Origin: Thelephora terrestris
Lineage: Eukaryota; Basidiomycota; Agaricomycetes; Thelephorales; Thelephoraceae
DNA: 64,000 nt
Direction of reading: 5' to 3'
Assembly: GCA_015956445.1 (NCBI GenBank)
Contig: WIUZ02000001.1
Coordinates: forward strand, 4,508,094-4,572,093
The position numbers were made by a program, and so were the translations under genes. The stretch's first letter is position 1; each line of letters opens with the position of its first letter. The notes beneath the pieces were generated by a model. That model was not told where the DNA came from, did not search any database, and worked only from the letters and a program-made list of their open reading frames with translations. Below, piece after piece: positions 35,741-46,608 of the stretch.

Positions 35741-36558
35741 GGCTGCTGAGCGAGAAGGGGATGGAAAGGAACGTTGATGTCGAGACCTTTTTTATTATGA
35801 GAATAGAAGTCAGGCACAAAATATTTTATTTTTCTTACAGGCGTTATCCGCAAACCGAAACTGGAACCGAGGGCGGTAATGTTCGCGTTTGCATCAACTG
35901 ACCTAAACAGACGAGGACTCGATTCAATCCCTCCAGACGTCCGCTCACTCCCCGCCTTATTCCCTAGCAGTCTTTTCCGAATCTTTGAGTGTCGGTGTAT
36001 GCATCTCAGAGCATTTGAGTGATAAAACTGGTCCTTCACAGAGTATAAACCACCACAAAATCCCTATTATAAATCCTGCCCCGGAATTCCATTATTTGAA
36101 AACCCGCCGGAGGTTACTAAAAAGGCAATCAGCGCGCTTACGCTCCACTAACTAGTACGTCACGGGACCTGGATCCCTCAGTGCCGCCCACTGTAGCGTT
36201 ACATAGAACGCGTAATAATTACATCGTTTCCCCCAGATGACCATCGATCATCTCGCCCCACCCCAGCGAGAACAAACGATCTCTTGATTTCACCTAGCGC
36301 GGCGAGTGCGCTTATCAACAGAAATCCGTTCCCCGATTCACGAGTGCCGCCAACCCCTTCGCGATTTGGGGTGAACATTCCCTTCAGAGAGCTTACAATC
36401 CACACTCGCGGATCCACACTACAAATCATCAGAGATCATCGTGCGTGTTCAGCCTCGCAACCTGGTATAGGGGTTCTAGTGGCCACATCCAAAATCTCGC
36501 CGGTTAAGTGACTCACCAACTCTTTCACGAGCGCACAACAGGCGAAACGATCCCGAAA
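35741..36558. other. Region between the divergent ACS and FAD genes
   Basis: This is the probable shared promoter region of two divergent genes. 36240-36370 contains sequence related to the NLR 5' fragments (CGATCTCTTGATTTCACC and CGAGTGCCGCCAACCCC). No further gene is supported. Confidence 0.45.
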
Positions 36559-37053
36559 ATGTCTTCGCAAAAATCGAATCCTCCCCAAAAAATTATCGTT
36601 ATCGTCGGTGGAGGGATCATCGGCTGCACGACCGCATATTATCTTTCCCACCACCCATCATATGAAAACGATATCGACGAAATCACCATTCTCGAGGCGT
36701 CCACCACCGGTGTCGCTCAAGGAGCATCAGGAAAGGCTGGAGGGCTCGTCGCGAAGTGAGCTTATCCCCGTGAACTCGTCGACGTCTCCTTCCCTGAACA
36801 CGTCCGCCTCGCCGAGTTACATGACGGCACCGAACGCTGGGGATGGCGCTACGTCAACTGTGGGAACCGGAAAGGCCGCGGTGAGGACAATCCCTCTCTC
36901 GCGAGTCCTGCTTCTGGGGTGGGCGACGGAGGTGACAAAACTAACCTCGGGAAAACTGCTGGGTTGGAGGATCCCAATCTAGAGCGAAGAGGCCTCCCAG
37001 ATGACCTGCACTGGGTCAAGGAATCTCTCACTAAATGGGCATATGCACAAGGC
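36559..37053 (+). pseudogene. FAD-dependent oxidoreductase (TDA3-like) fragment with nonsense codon
   Basis: MSSQKSNPPQKIIVIVGGGI gives the Rossmann GxGxxG dinucleotide fold with a following acidic strand end (ITILEAS) and GASGKAGGLVAK. This is the N-terminus of the TDA3 / SPAC1F5.03c-type DAO family. Codon 67 is TGA at 36757 where relatives have Trp. The frame then stays open for about 98 codons with AYPRELVDVSFPEHVRLAE and RWGWRYV, also family-like, and ends at DDLHWVKESL as the sequence runs into the G-domain repeat near 37035. It is therefore a truncated copy with a point nonsense change. Confidence 0.75.
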
Positions 37054-37740
37054 TGAATTAGGTACCGTCCACGAGAGAAACCAACTGCCCCACATCTTGA
37101 TTTCGTGGAAGTTTGCCCGATCTGAGGAGGATCCGTCGCGGAAAGTCGGGGATCCTGGAAAGCGCATCGTTTTCTTTGCATAGTCGAGCTGCCTCCTTCA
37201 TTGAGAAAGCGCCATCGGAACGGAGGCTGTCCCTGAACTCGTCGACCTGTTGTTTGTGGTCGGATGCCATCCCCCTGCTGTCGGTCTGAAACTCTCCGAC
37301 CTTCAGTGGACCCCCACTGTGGATATGGCGACGTGCGGTTACGACACGATACATCCTACATAGAATTGAAACAATTTTGTTTGCGATGGACTATCGAACT
37401 TCACTTACGATCTGCGGGGGATGCTGCAATCATGGTGATAACATCTGTGTCACTGGGCGAGGGATGATGGAACCCGGGAGTATCAATCGAGGTGACGACA
37501 CGACGACCTGTTAGATCGGAAGCGTCCGCAACTTGAGCCGTGTTCGTGCAAGGTCGTAGCCTTTTGTTGGTGCGGAGGTGGAAATCGCTTTAGCCTGGTG
37601 AATAGTGTGAATCGTGGCTGGGCAAGGGACAGGCGCGTGATAAGCCTTCTTGGCGATGGGACAGAAGAAAAAAACAGCACACACGAAGGACTTTTCATTT
37701 CTCGTTGTTCCGTGACTCCTTCGAATAAGGTGAATCGGCA
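37040..37740 (-). pseudogene. Decayed G-domain P-loop protein, copy 4 (internally deleted)
   Basis: 37040-37330 matches 12740-12990 and 37320-37740 matches 13480-13860. The middle of the gene is missing, and the P-loop exon reads VTEQREMKS, so it is inactive. Confidence 0.6.
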
Positions 37741-38430
37741 GATCGGCAGATTCGATGAGGAGCGAAGCGAGTTGAGGGTCCAGGAGACGTGAACAATGGA
37801 GATAAACGAAGAATACGCGGAAACCCAATGCCACAGTTACTTCGGGGACATAGTGCGCGATGGCTGCCTCTGGGGTGCCCGGGATAGCTGCTTCACGAGC
37901 ACTCGCATCCTACAAAGGGTGCGGTAGGACGCGGTTTCGTGTAACAGAAGGCCCAAGGACGTGGCTATGAAATACTTGGACCCCCGGCGGTTGTCTAGCG
38001 TATGTGACTCGTTCTCTGCCCTGTTAGAGGAGAGCGGTGGCGCAGAATTGGGTACCGCACGAGGGCTAACTTTAGGATACGTCTGGAAATCCCCCTCCTT
38101 CGACGACCTCCGCACACGTTCGCTTACGACGACCATACGGCTATCAACATTGGGAAACGTGGCGGTTGCATCTGTAAGTCGATTGAGAATACGCCGGGCG
38201 ACCCTCAGGAAGTGAAACTGGAGTGTCCTGCAAGGCGTCAGCATTGAGTGCGGATGAGTCAATGCAAGGAAACTAGAGAAGGGTAGTTTCTCACTGGTCA
38301 GGGATAAAATTCAAAGTCTGCCCATCTGCAGACGGGCTTCACGTTTGGTGGCTTGAGGTGCGGAGAACGCCAAGCCCAAGTTTCCATCGATCTGCTGTTC
38401 CCCCATCATCTACACCAAATCAGCGACAAA

Positions 38431-38673
38431 ATGCGAGTGCGAGATTTCCTCGGTATACCGAAAGTCCATCGCCGAGAGCGAAGCATTGCAAGGAGCGAGA
38501 TTGGCCCCAACGAGGGCACGGGACAAGTTGGTCAGGCTTTCGAGGCTGAATTCCAGCCTACCCTGGCTGAGCAAACAATCTCCTGCTCTCACCAAGTGCG
38601 GCGAGTGCAATCGAAAGAAATTCGATTGACCAGTGCCGCCAACCCTCCGCGCTTCGCAGGGGAGCCCTCGTAA
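38431..38673 (+). pseudogene. NLR 5' fragment (MRVRDFLGIPKVHRR...)
   Basis: Open for 80 codons from the ATG at 38431. It resembles the first exon and, at FQPTLAEQ, the second-exon FQPDSSEKQ motif of the NACHT-WD40 gene, but no NACHT part follows. It may be transcribed. A truncated duplicate is more likely. Confidence 0.45.
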
Positions 38674-38859
38674 AACTCGCATCGACAGAAGTGTGTTCAT
38701 GGGCTCCCTGTGTGAATTTACGATGGAGCATCGTGGAATGAAGGAAGAAAACCGTGACAAGTGGCTGTCCCATATTCTGACCGTTACGGTCTCAGTCGGA
38801 GCTAGTGAGTGACGACGGAATCGATCGATCGACCTGTGCACTCTCCCGAGTCCCGGAGT

Positions 38860-40060
38860 CCATGAGCTCCTTTCTCTTCACAACCCTCTCAAACCATCTT
38901 CACGTATCCCGCACGTTGACCCAGTACATCGAGTCCGCAAACTCCAAGAAGCACCCTTGACATCCGAACGGTTTCTCGGGGTTACCGACCGCCGGGTAAG
39001 TCGTCAGTGGAATTATTGCTAGCGCGCTGGAGCTGATGAGCCGCGCAGATGGGATCTCGTATCGGAGAAGACCAGGCTCATCATGCATCAAGGATTATAG
39101 CAACGCGACACGCTTTCATTCCGCCAAGGAAACCGCCTGCCGCGGTCAGAACGGCCTCACTCACCGCTCCCAGCAAGATTGGTCGGTCTTGGCTACCCAC
39201 TCTACCGGGCGTCATCGAAACCCAAGGCGAAACAGCGTTTTGACCTACACTGGTGTCTCACACACCAGCCCCGGTCAGACTGGCTGGGACTCTCCCAACG
39301 TCGACCCAGTTGTCGACGTCTGCGTGGTCTATGACGGTTAAGAGTATCATGACCAGAAGGATACACGGCCACGGGGATTTGGGGTGTCTCTCGCCGACGT
39401 CCCAATGAAGGTTCGCAAGCCTGAGCAACGTGCGTGACGACCAAGCGTTCGTTTCTTCTTTTGTGGGTTGCTTACTTGAGTCTCTTCCCACAGGCAAGGG
39501 TCGTGGTTACAAAGTTGTCCCATCCGTCTCTCGAGTGTCCTCCATCCCGCCATCCGAACTCGGAGAGCCATCTTTCCACCACGAGCTCGAGACCACTTCT
39601 ACCTCCAGCTGGAATGCCGTCTCCGACAACCTCAGTGTCTTCAGCAAGAGAGCTGGGAAGATCTCGAGTCCGCCTACACCCACGATACCCTCGATTACGA
39701 GTTGGACCGGCATCTGAAGCTCCTTCGAATGGCTCGAAATGGTGTGGATCCCAGCGCCTCTTCCCCTTCCGCCACCTGCATAGGACGTACGCCCATGCCC
39801 TCGTCAACGAGAGGTGACGTGCGGACGAACGTCAAGATCGAAACGACGTACATCCAGCGTGTTCTTACTGACTTGTCGTCGTTGTCGTTTGTTTTCTGCC
39901 GTGCAACATCGCTCCAGCTTGAAGATACGCTTCCTCGTTACCTAAGGTCGATCAACTTTACCTATACCGTTGTTTGTGTTTACGAAGCTTTCTTTGCGGA
40001 ATGGACCCACTGTCTTGACTTCGACTCGAGCGAATCGATGTAACTCCGGAGCTGTTCTGG
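38860..40060 (+). pseudogene. Decayed unrecognised gene B, copy 4
   Basis: It is very close to copy 1 (15250-16370), offset about 23.67 kb, with the same stop after VYDG and the same likely intron. The small differences between the two suggest a recent duplication. Confidence 0.5.
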
Positions 40061-40109
40061 CAAGGATCTAATAGTAATTATCGTAACGAGATAGTACCAT
40101 CTGGAACAA

Positions 40110-41225
40110 CTCTCGATTGCTTCGTGCATCCGTTGGTCACTGTCGCACGTGCGCACTCGCAGGTCTCCCGGCGGTGTTCACCTTGAACGACTTATCCTAA
40201 ACTCTGCTACACCGCAAGGATTCAACTACTCGGGGACTCAAGTTTCCATCTCTAGAGCAAGTGCCGAGGCTACCCACCAAATGCGACGAGGGCCTCGTAC
40301 AGCCGCCAAGACTGTGGTGACCGGAATCCGCTAACCGAAATCGACTGAAATCAAGGTGCAGTGTTTTTCACAGCGCCTGATCTCACGTGCTGTTGCTTTG
40401 TCCACATGGAATCGGAAAACCTCGCAGAGAAGCTGAAGGTAGGTGATTCGCAGCCTTCGCTCGGTTCATCGGCCTCGTAAGTGGTTGCAATCTGTTCAGA
40501 GGATCCTTGACTCAGGATATTATCCAGGCCTTGACGAGTTACTGTTCCACTCTGACTATTCCGGCGCGTCATAACCAGAGCAGAACTGGCTGGAGAGCGA
40601 CGGCACTGCGGTACTGGATGATCCAGGACGTCGAGGATCGTCGATGTGACGATCGACATCCACTCACTCTTGTTCTCCAAATCTCACCCTCTGAGCCCTC
40701 CTCTGGGTCCCTCTCAAAGCATCACCGCATGTCCTGCGCGCTCGGTCGTTGATATGGCTCCCTGCCAGCTCGTCGAGTCCACAAACCCCAAGGAACCCCG
40801 TTTGACACCAAAATGCTGGCGTGAGGTCACAGTTGGTCATCGATGCCGTTGTTGTTCGCGCGTGGGCCAACCCTGCGCAAAAATCCCGCGTCAGAACAGA
40901 CCAGGCTGGCCCTTATTGAGAATCACACCAACGTGGCAAGCTTGCATTCAATCCGACCCGTACAGAACAATCCCACTCATCGTTTTCGGCCAGGTTAGTC
41001 CATCTCGTTACCGACTTGAACCAACGTCGACAGCTGCATGGTCGGAGATGGTCAAGAGGATTGCCATCAGAAGATCACGCGGCCATGGACGGTGGAGATC
41101 TCTCTCACGGACGCCCGTCTCTTCCTACTTGCATGGTCTTGTAGTTGTGGAATCCTCTCATCACTTGCACGACCTGCGTCTCACCATCCGAACTCAGGGA
41201 GCCATTCTTCCGCCGTGGGTTCGAG
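40110..41225. repeat. Direct duplicate of 16445-17540, with ACS exon fragment and gene B copy 5
   Basis: It is collinear with the earlier segment at a constant offset of about 23,670. It includes the ACS exon piece at about 40425-40500 and B copy 5 (40700-41225). Homology ends near 41225 in TTCGAGA, after which the sequence is AT-rich and different. Confidence 0.65.
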
Positions 41226-41598
41226 ATGTCGCAAAAAGCTGGCGCCAAATTTTTATCAATAAAAATCCACTTTGAGCGAATTCTGATCCGGAGTGATCAA
41301 GATCGATTATTATGAAAGAGAAGAAATAAAAATCTCGACCGAAGTAAATAAAATCTGATTTTAATCCTATTTAAAGTTGATTTATAATTGATTGATGATT
41401 GCTTTTGGACTGAATTATTATCTCGTCGGGTCAGATTGGAATTAAATATTGGTCGAATTGGGGTTTGATTGTCACGAGATTATATACTGTATTTTAATCA
41501 CACATTGCAAGAAATCAATCAAACAAAAATCGCATTCCAAGATATTGATCTATGTACATGTTTATAGGGTCTGATCATGTCCGAGATGTGAAAACAGC
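41226..41598. other. AT-rich intergenic stretch
   Basis: It is low in GC and unlike both sides. It lies downstream of the orphan gene's stop. No gene was seen. Confidence 0.45.
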
Positions 41599-43426
41599 CT
41601 ACGCTTTGTTCGTCTTTGCTCCTCCTGCCTTTTTCGTACCCCCACCGGCATTCCTAGTGGTCCTCCTCATGTTGGCCTGCACAACAGCTCCGTCGTTGCC
41701 TTTCTTGGATTTTTTCTTGGCCGCAGTGGGTCTGCCGGCGGGTTCGCCTTCGCTATCGGAGGCGGCAAAGGGCTCAGCCATGTTGGTGAATGGTGGGGTA
41801 CTTGGGGTATTGGGGTTGGGAGGCAGGGTGGATGGTCCAACGGCGGTAGGGACTGAGAGGGAGGGGGGCAGGATGGGGTCAGTGGTTGGCTCAGTCTGTG
41901 CGCTTTCCGTACTATCATCTTGGGAGCAATCAGTCATCATGGAATAATAGTGGATGATTCAGAGAACATACCAATGGTGACCTCATTCTGGAAGGCGAGA
42001 CAGAACTCGTCTTCCTCGTCAATCACTACCCGAGCTCCTGCAGACGACGGTTCATTCGGCGAGTGGATATGGAAAAGCTCCGTGTTGAGTCGCGTGATCA
42101 GTTGTACCATCCGTGGTGTGTCGATGTTCTTGATGATGAGTCGCTTGTATTGTTTGAAGCGATCACGGTAGTTGATCTTGGAGATGGCGCCCTTTTCCGA
42201 GAAGAGTTGGTCCGGCGATATGATGAACTGGGCCTGAATGAGGGAAGTAAGTTTGGATGAATCAGGGAAGGGGATGGGCGACTCACGACGACAGCTGCCA
42301 TAGCGATACACCCGGGGGTAACAGTCTTCAATTCCCAAGTGCGAGCACTTCCTTTGGGACCAGACCTCTGACTCTCTGTAGTGGAGCCAATGGCAGTTGG
42401 CCCATAAAGGACCGCCTTCAATATCTGCCAGGCATTGTGAGGAAGGGTGAGAGACTTGGACAGGCGAGACGGACTCACATTCAAGATTGCGACACTCCCA
42501 AACAGCCCTCTGTTGTCAACTTCATAGTTTTTGAACAGGATGCAGGGGTACGTGGCGTAGGTTTCATCCGGGTTCTTCGGACTCTTCAGCAGGTTGGCGA
42601 ACACCGGGACCGTAGAGCGGTTGTAACATTTGGCGTACATCTCGACGTCGGTAACCAAACGGATGGCAAATATCCTGGAGGCGTTCTTTCGCACAGTATC
42701 AATGAGAGCAGTTCGTGCGCTTTTAGCACCCATCATAAACTGTGGATAATGAGTAAGAGATTCTTGATCAGGATGTAGTTCAATGCACGTACCTCGTCGG
42801 CGAATAGTGCCGAGTGCTCAATCAGCTCGTGGTAACGTTCTGGAAGGAGTTCGTACAACTCGGCGACACTCCCTTCATTCCACGCAGCGTCACTTGCACA
42901 CCGGCCAGAATGCCATGGACCCAATGATTTGAGGTGCGGTGGATAGGGCAGTCTCAGGACTGACTCCTTGGGCCACAGGTCGGATAGAAGCACGAACCGT
43001 TTCCCAGCGGAGCGGTACCCACGGACCGTCGCATCATCTTCTTGGTGAGTGGCGAGGGAAACGGATGAGGCCGTACTGCAAGGTCGGCTGTCCTTCGCCG
43101 GACGCGTGCTCTTCAGAGCCCTGTTCTCGGCTCTCAACTTGGAAGCCTCACGCTGCAGGTCCTGAGGGGCGTCAGTACTGGGGTACAGGGTACAGCACAA
43201 CTGCGCTTACCCTAAGGTGGTCCTCCAGCGAACGAGGGGCGTCCGGCTCCTCAGAGCTGGAGTCGTCGTTGTAGTGCTGCTCTGAAAGGGGGGTTGGCAT
43301 GGGTTTGTTGGAGATCAGAGTGGCCAGGGAGTTTAAATAGAGGCGACCGTGCTCGTTTGCCCCCACGCATCGGAACGCCGAGTGGGTGAAAGCTCCGGTG
43401 GTGGTTCCAGCGGCATTTGGGCGCAT
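41599..43426 (-). CDS. Agaricomycete orphan-family protein, six exons (521 aa)
   Basis: Exons (transcript order) are 43211-43426, 42793-43161, 42479-42739, 42287-42424, 41972-42233 and 41599-41918. All introns are 49-54 bp GT-AG and in frame. Features: an N-terminal segment, a predicted coiled coil (LQREASKLRAENRALK), then HSALFADE, SRIFAIRLVTDVEMY, PCILF, VTPGCIAMAAVV and QFIISPDQLFSEKG. The tail is low-complexity and basic (AAKKKSKKGN). The motif order (SALYADEF - RIFG - P-ILF - TPGAIA - LSPDEEF) belongs to a large mushroom family of unknown function. It is probably nuclear given the basic tail (inference). The gene is intact, unlike its neighbours. An earlier start exon cannot be excluded. 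Confidence 0.78.
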
Positions 43427-43726
43427 ACTGGGAGGTTTTGAAAAAACCCCACCTAATAGGGGTCTCGCAACACCGAAACGGGGTGCGTTTCACTGGGCGG
43501 GGGGCGCGCTTGATAGTCGAGGTGACGAGGGTACCTAAACAAAAGGGAACTTGTCAGTCTGCAAAGCGCGTTGCACGGAAGGTGCCTTAGCAGGCATGTT
43601 GGATACAGAGGGGGGGGGTACTTACAAGCAGGAACGACCCAGACTCCAGGCGTATGGTGCTTCGTGGTGGAGGGATCAAAGGCGAGGGAAGCAATAAGCG
43701 AAGGTCGGCAGGTGGTGGGTTTCGAG

Positions 43727-43957
43727 CGAGGTGGCACGCAGCCGACACGGACTTGAGGATGTCAAGAGACGAGGGAAGGGATGAGCAGGGGTTGACAGCA
43801 AGTGAGGTAGCACGCAGCCGACACGGACTCGAGGATGAGAAACGAGGGAAGGTATGAGCGGGGGTTGACAGCGAGTGAGGTGGCACGCAGCCGACACGGG
43901 CTTGAGGATGAGAGACGAGGGAAGGGATGAGCGGGGGTTGACAGCGAGTGATTGGGG
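43727..43957. repeat. Minisatellite, three 73-76 bp units
   Basis: CACGCAGCCGACACGG recurs at 43735, 43811 and 43884, with CGAGGGAAGGGATGAGC and GGGGTTGACAGC in each unit. The ORFs over it are repeats of the unit in translation. Confidence 0.8.
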
Positions 43958-44595
43958 TTCGAGCTAAGTGACACGTAGCCGAATCAGAACTCACCTTCTA
44001 GGCGTGCGTGATCGTGGCCTTCGCATCGGGCAGCAACTCGTTCAAGCGTTCGAAAGCAACCACCATCGACCCTCCCGCCACCACCACCACCACCCCATCT
44101 CTTTTTCGAAAGAGATTCCCCTCGCAGGCTCAACGCAAACCTCCACGATGGAGGGGGGTACGGACTCGGCAAAAAAAAAGATTCCTCCGTACGTCCAGGT
44201 CTTAGGTTTGCGGCGTCGGGACACCTGCTGACGAACAACTCCCTCCATCCAGGGCATCCTCTTGCGGCTTTGAACGCGCTTGCGCGGACTGTGCCGAACA
44301 CCGCACACCTTCCCCACCATACATCGGATCTCGTTTCGACAACAGTGATCGCCACCTCGACCGTTTAGGAGCCGTTGCCCTACTCGAGCTGGATTTTGCC
44401 CTGCGGCGTTGCTTCGCCACTGAGCACCCCCCTAGCTGTCTACCGAACTTCCGCCCACCTCAAAAAAGCTGTTCCGCAGACATCGGTCTGACGAGCATTG
44501 CCACCCCTCCTGCTGGTCAAAATATCTACCCTTCGTTCAACGACAGCGACGCTAGCCACGTCCAATCGGATCTCAAGATTTCCCTCCTTCTCCCA
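43958..44595. other. Stretch upstream of the cyclin-like ORF
   Basis: GC-rich, with a short CCACCA run near 44075-44092. Several overlapping ORFs exist on both strands without recognisable domains. It could contain upstream exons of the cyclin-like gene, but I cannot define them. Confidence 0.35.
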
Positions 44596-45591
44596 TTGAC
44601 TCAATCTAACGCATCGCCGCGTCCTGTTTTGCCATCGCCCGCCTTATCCCAGCCATCTTCGACCATCCTGCACCTCCCGATCAACCTCGACGACAACCAG
44701 TCGTTCCTGCATCCTTCCGCCAGCGCTCCGGGCGATCTCGCATTCCCTCGTCAGCCCTCACCTTACCTCGGAATCACCACCCCCGGTGAAGAGGCCGCTA
44801 TCCGGTTCAAGTCAGCCGAGGCTGAACGCCTCCAGCTTAAGTCCAAAGTCCACGAGCCCCTTGCTTGCAGCGTTGGCGTTCCTTTTGTCAGGTCGCCCGG
44901 TGTTGGGCGCGACTACGACGTGACAGCCACCGATCTTCTGTCAATGGGTCCCTTCCCTGGAGACGTCTTACCTGTCCCGACCGATCGCCCACCTGCTTCG
45001 TCCAATACTCCCTCCCCATCCCTCACCCACTCTATCGCCAATGCGCCTCATCGCACGCAACTAATGTCCTCAACAACCTCCATCGCTCTCTATCCACTGC
45101 AAAGGCTGGGGACCCGGTTCATTGCCGCATGCGGTTCCTCCGGACACCGCCTCTCCATTTCCACCTTGAAGACAGAGCGTGAGATGTGCTCCAACTTGGA
45201 GTGGCAGCTCAACGTCGAGCCCAGCGCGCTCAAGGACTTCGAACCGATGGTCTGGATGGACTTCAAGGGTCTCGGTCCCTACCCGTCGCAATATACGCTG
45301 CCCTTGCCCTCGTCTGGACTGTTCGCCCATCTGAAACCAACCACGAACAACAATCCAACGGCTATCCCATCTTTCGGCCCCAGCGCGCCTCCCCCACTCC
45401 TCCCTCGTCACGTTCCAACATCACCCACCAACTCGATGTCTCCTGTCACCCCACCCAACTACGAAGGCAACAGCGCAAAGATCGCCTCTTCCGCCGGTTC
45501 CAACACGATGCAAAATCTGGTGACAGCATCTCCCCTCTGTGCTGTTAGGATTTCCAAGTTTATTTTCGACCGTTTGGGACTTACCTTGTAG
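44596..45591 (+). pseudogene. Cyclin-like (PCL/G1 type) ORF, probably internally deleted
   Basis: This 331-codon ORF contains ALYPLQRLGTRF, CGSSGHRLSIS, then REMCSNLEWQLNVEPSALKD and a P/S/T-rich tail with NSMSPVTPPNYEG. These match the start and end of the cyclin N domain of mushroom G1/S cyclins. The roughly 40 residues that normally lie between HRLFIS and REMCSYLEW (the MLASK...W helices) are absent, so it should not fold as a cyclin or bind a CDK. It is either a decayed duplicate or, less likely, a truncated regulator. The frame is open throughout. Confidence 0.5.
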
Positions 45592-46608
45592 TTCCCACAT
45601 ATGTTTCTTTCGACATATATTTGATCATACGACCCGTCCGTTTCCATAGCCACCCAATCCACTTTCGTTACAGCCTGCTACTCATTTAGCTCGTGTGTCC
45701 GCTCGCTCTCACCTCAGTGTTCGCATTTCTTTTCCGCGCACTGAGGTTAGTCTTCTCATTGTATGCACACTCTTACCCCTATCTGACTTGTAGCTAGATT
45801 AGTTCTTGTCTATCTTAGGTCAGATTATACACTGAGTGTTTGCATTTCCCTTCCATGCACTGAGATAAGTTCTTGTCTATCTGAGACGACTCTCCAATGC
45901 TCCCTATCTGGCTCACAGGTTATGAGCCTGGGCACCACCATGTCTTCCTCCGCTTCTACAACACTCCAGGAAGTCTTCTTCACCAACCAGCACACACCAC
46001 CAAGACTCGTGCTCCTGTAGGGGCAAAGCATCCTTCACCCAAGAGGTCATCGGGTGCCTATCAGCATGCCACACCCATCAAATCCAATGCCGTCTATGCT
46101 TTCGCCTAGCCTTGTGTGTGGTAAGACCAGCCACATCGCTCAACGCTTGCTACATGCACTTGTTGCTTGCCCCCTTTGATCAGACAGTCTTGGTCGCTAT
46201 TCTGTTTTCATGCCTCAACGGCACGGTATCATTATTGCTTTGACCGATCATTTACGATGATGCCACATTGCTTGGGGATGACAACTGTACATTCTTCCAA
46301 CACAATCATCTACCGCACTCACTTTCACACATGCCATTCTTGTGGTGCACAGACCAAACAATTACTCACTTGGCTTTCTTGCTTTTTGCTGCTACTTGGT
46401 TCAGGTTGGTTGCCTCTACACATTATTTTTTATGGCTTTACCACACAGAAGGTGCTATCTCATGTTGAATGGTAATCCCACCATCAACAAGTTCCCTGAC
46501 ATTGAACAAGTGCTATGATATATTTCCAGATTTCTTTCTGTAAAATCAGTCATTAGATGAACACACAGGGTGCTGTCAGAAATATATATATATATATACA
46601 CAAATCTG
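45592..46608. other. Intergenic region with a short duplicated motif and an AT microsatellite
   Basis: A GTGTTYGCATTTCYYTTCC...GCACTGAG motif occurs near 45717 and 45836. An (AT)n run is at about 46582-46598. No gene is supported. The Plavaka terminus should lie here but I could not fix its inverted repeat. Confidence 0.45.

Noticed and set aside
43727-43957. CRISPR-like array
   Set aside because: Only three units, 73-76 bp with no distinct spacers, in a eukaryotic context.
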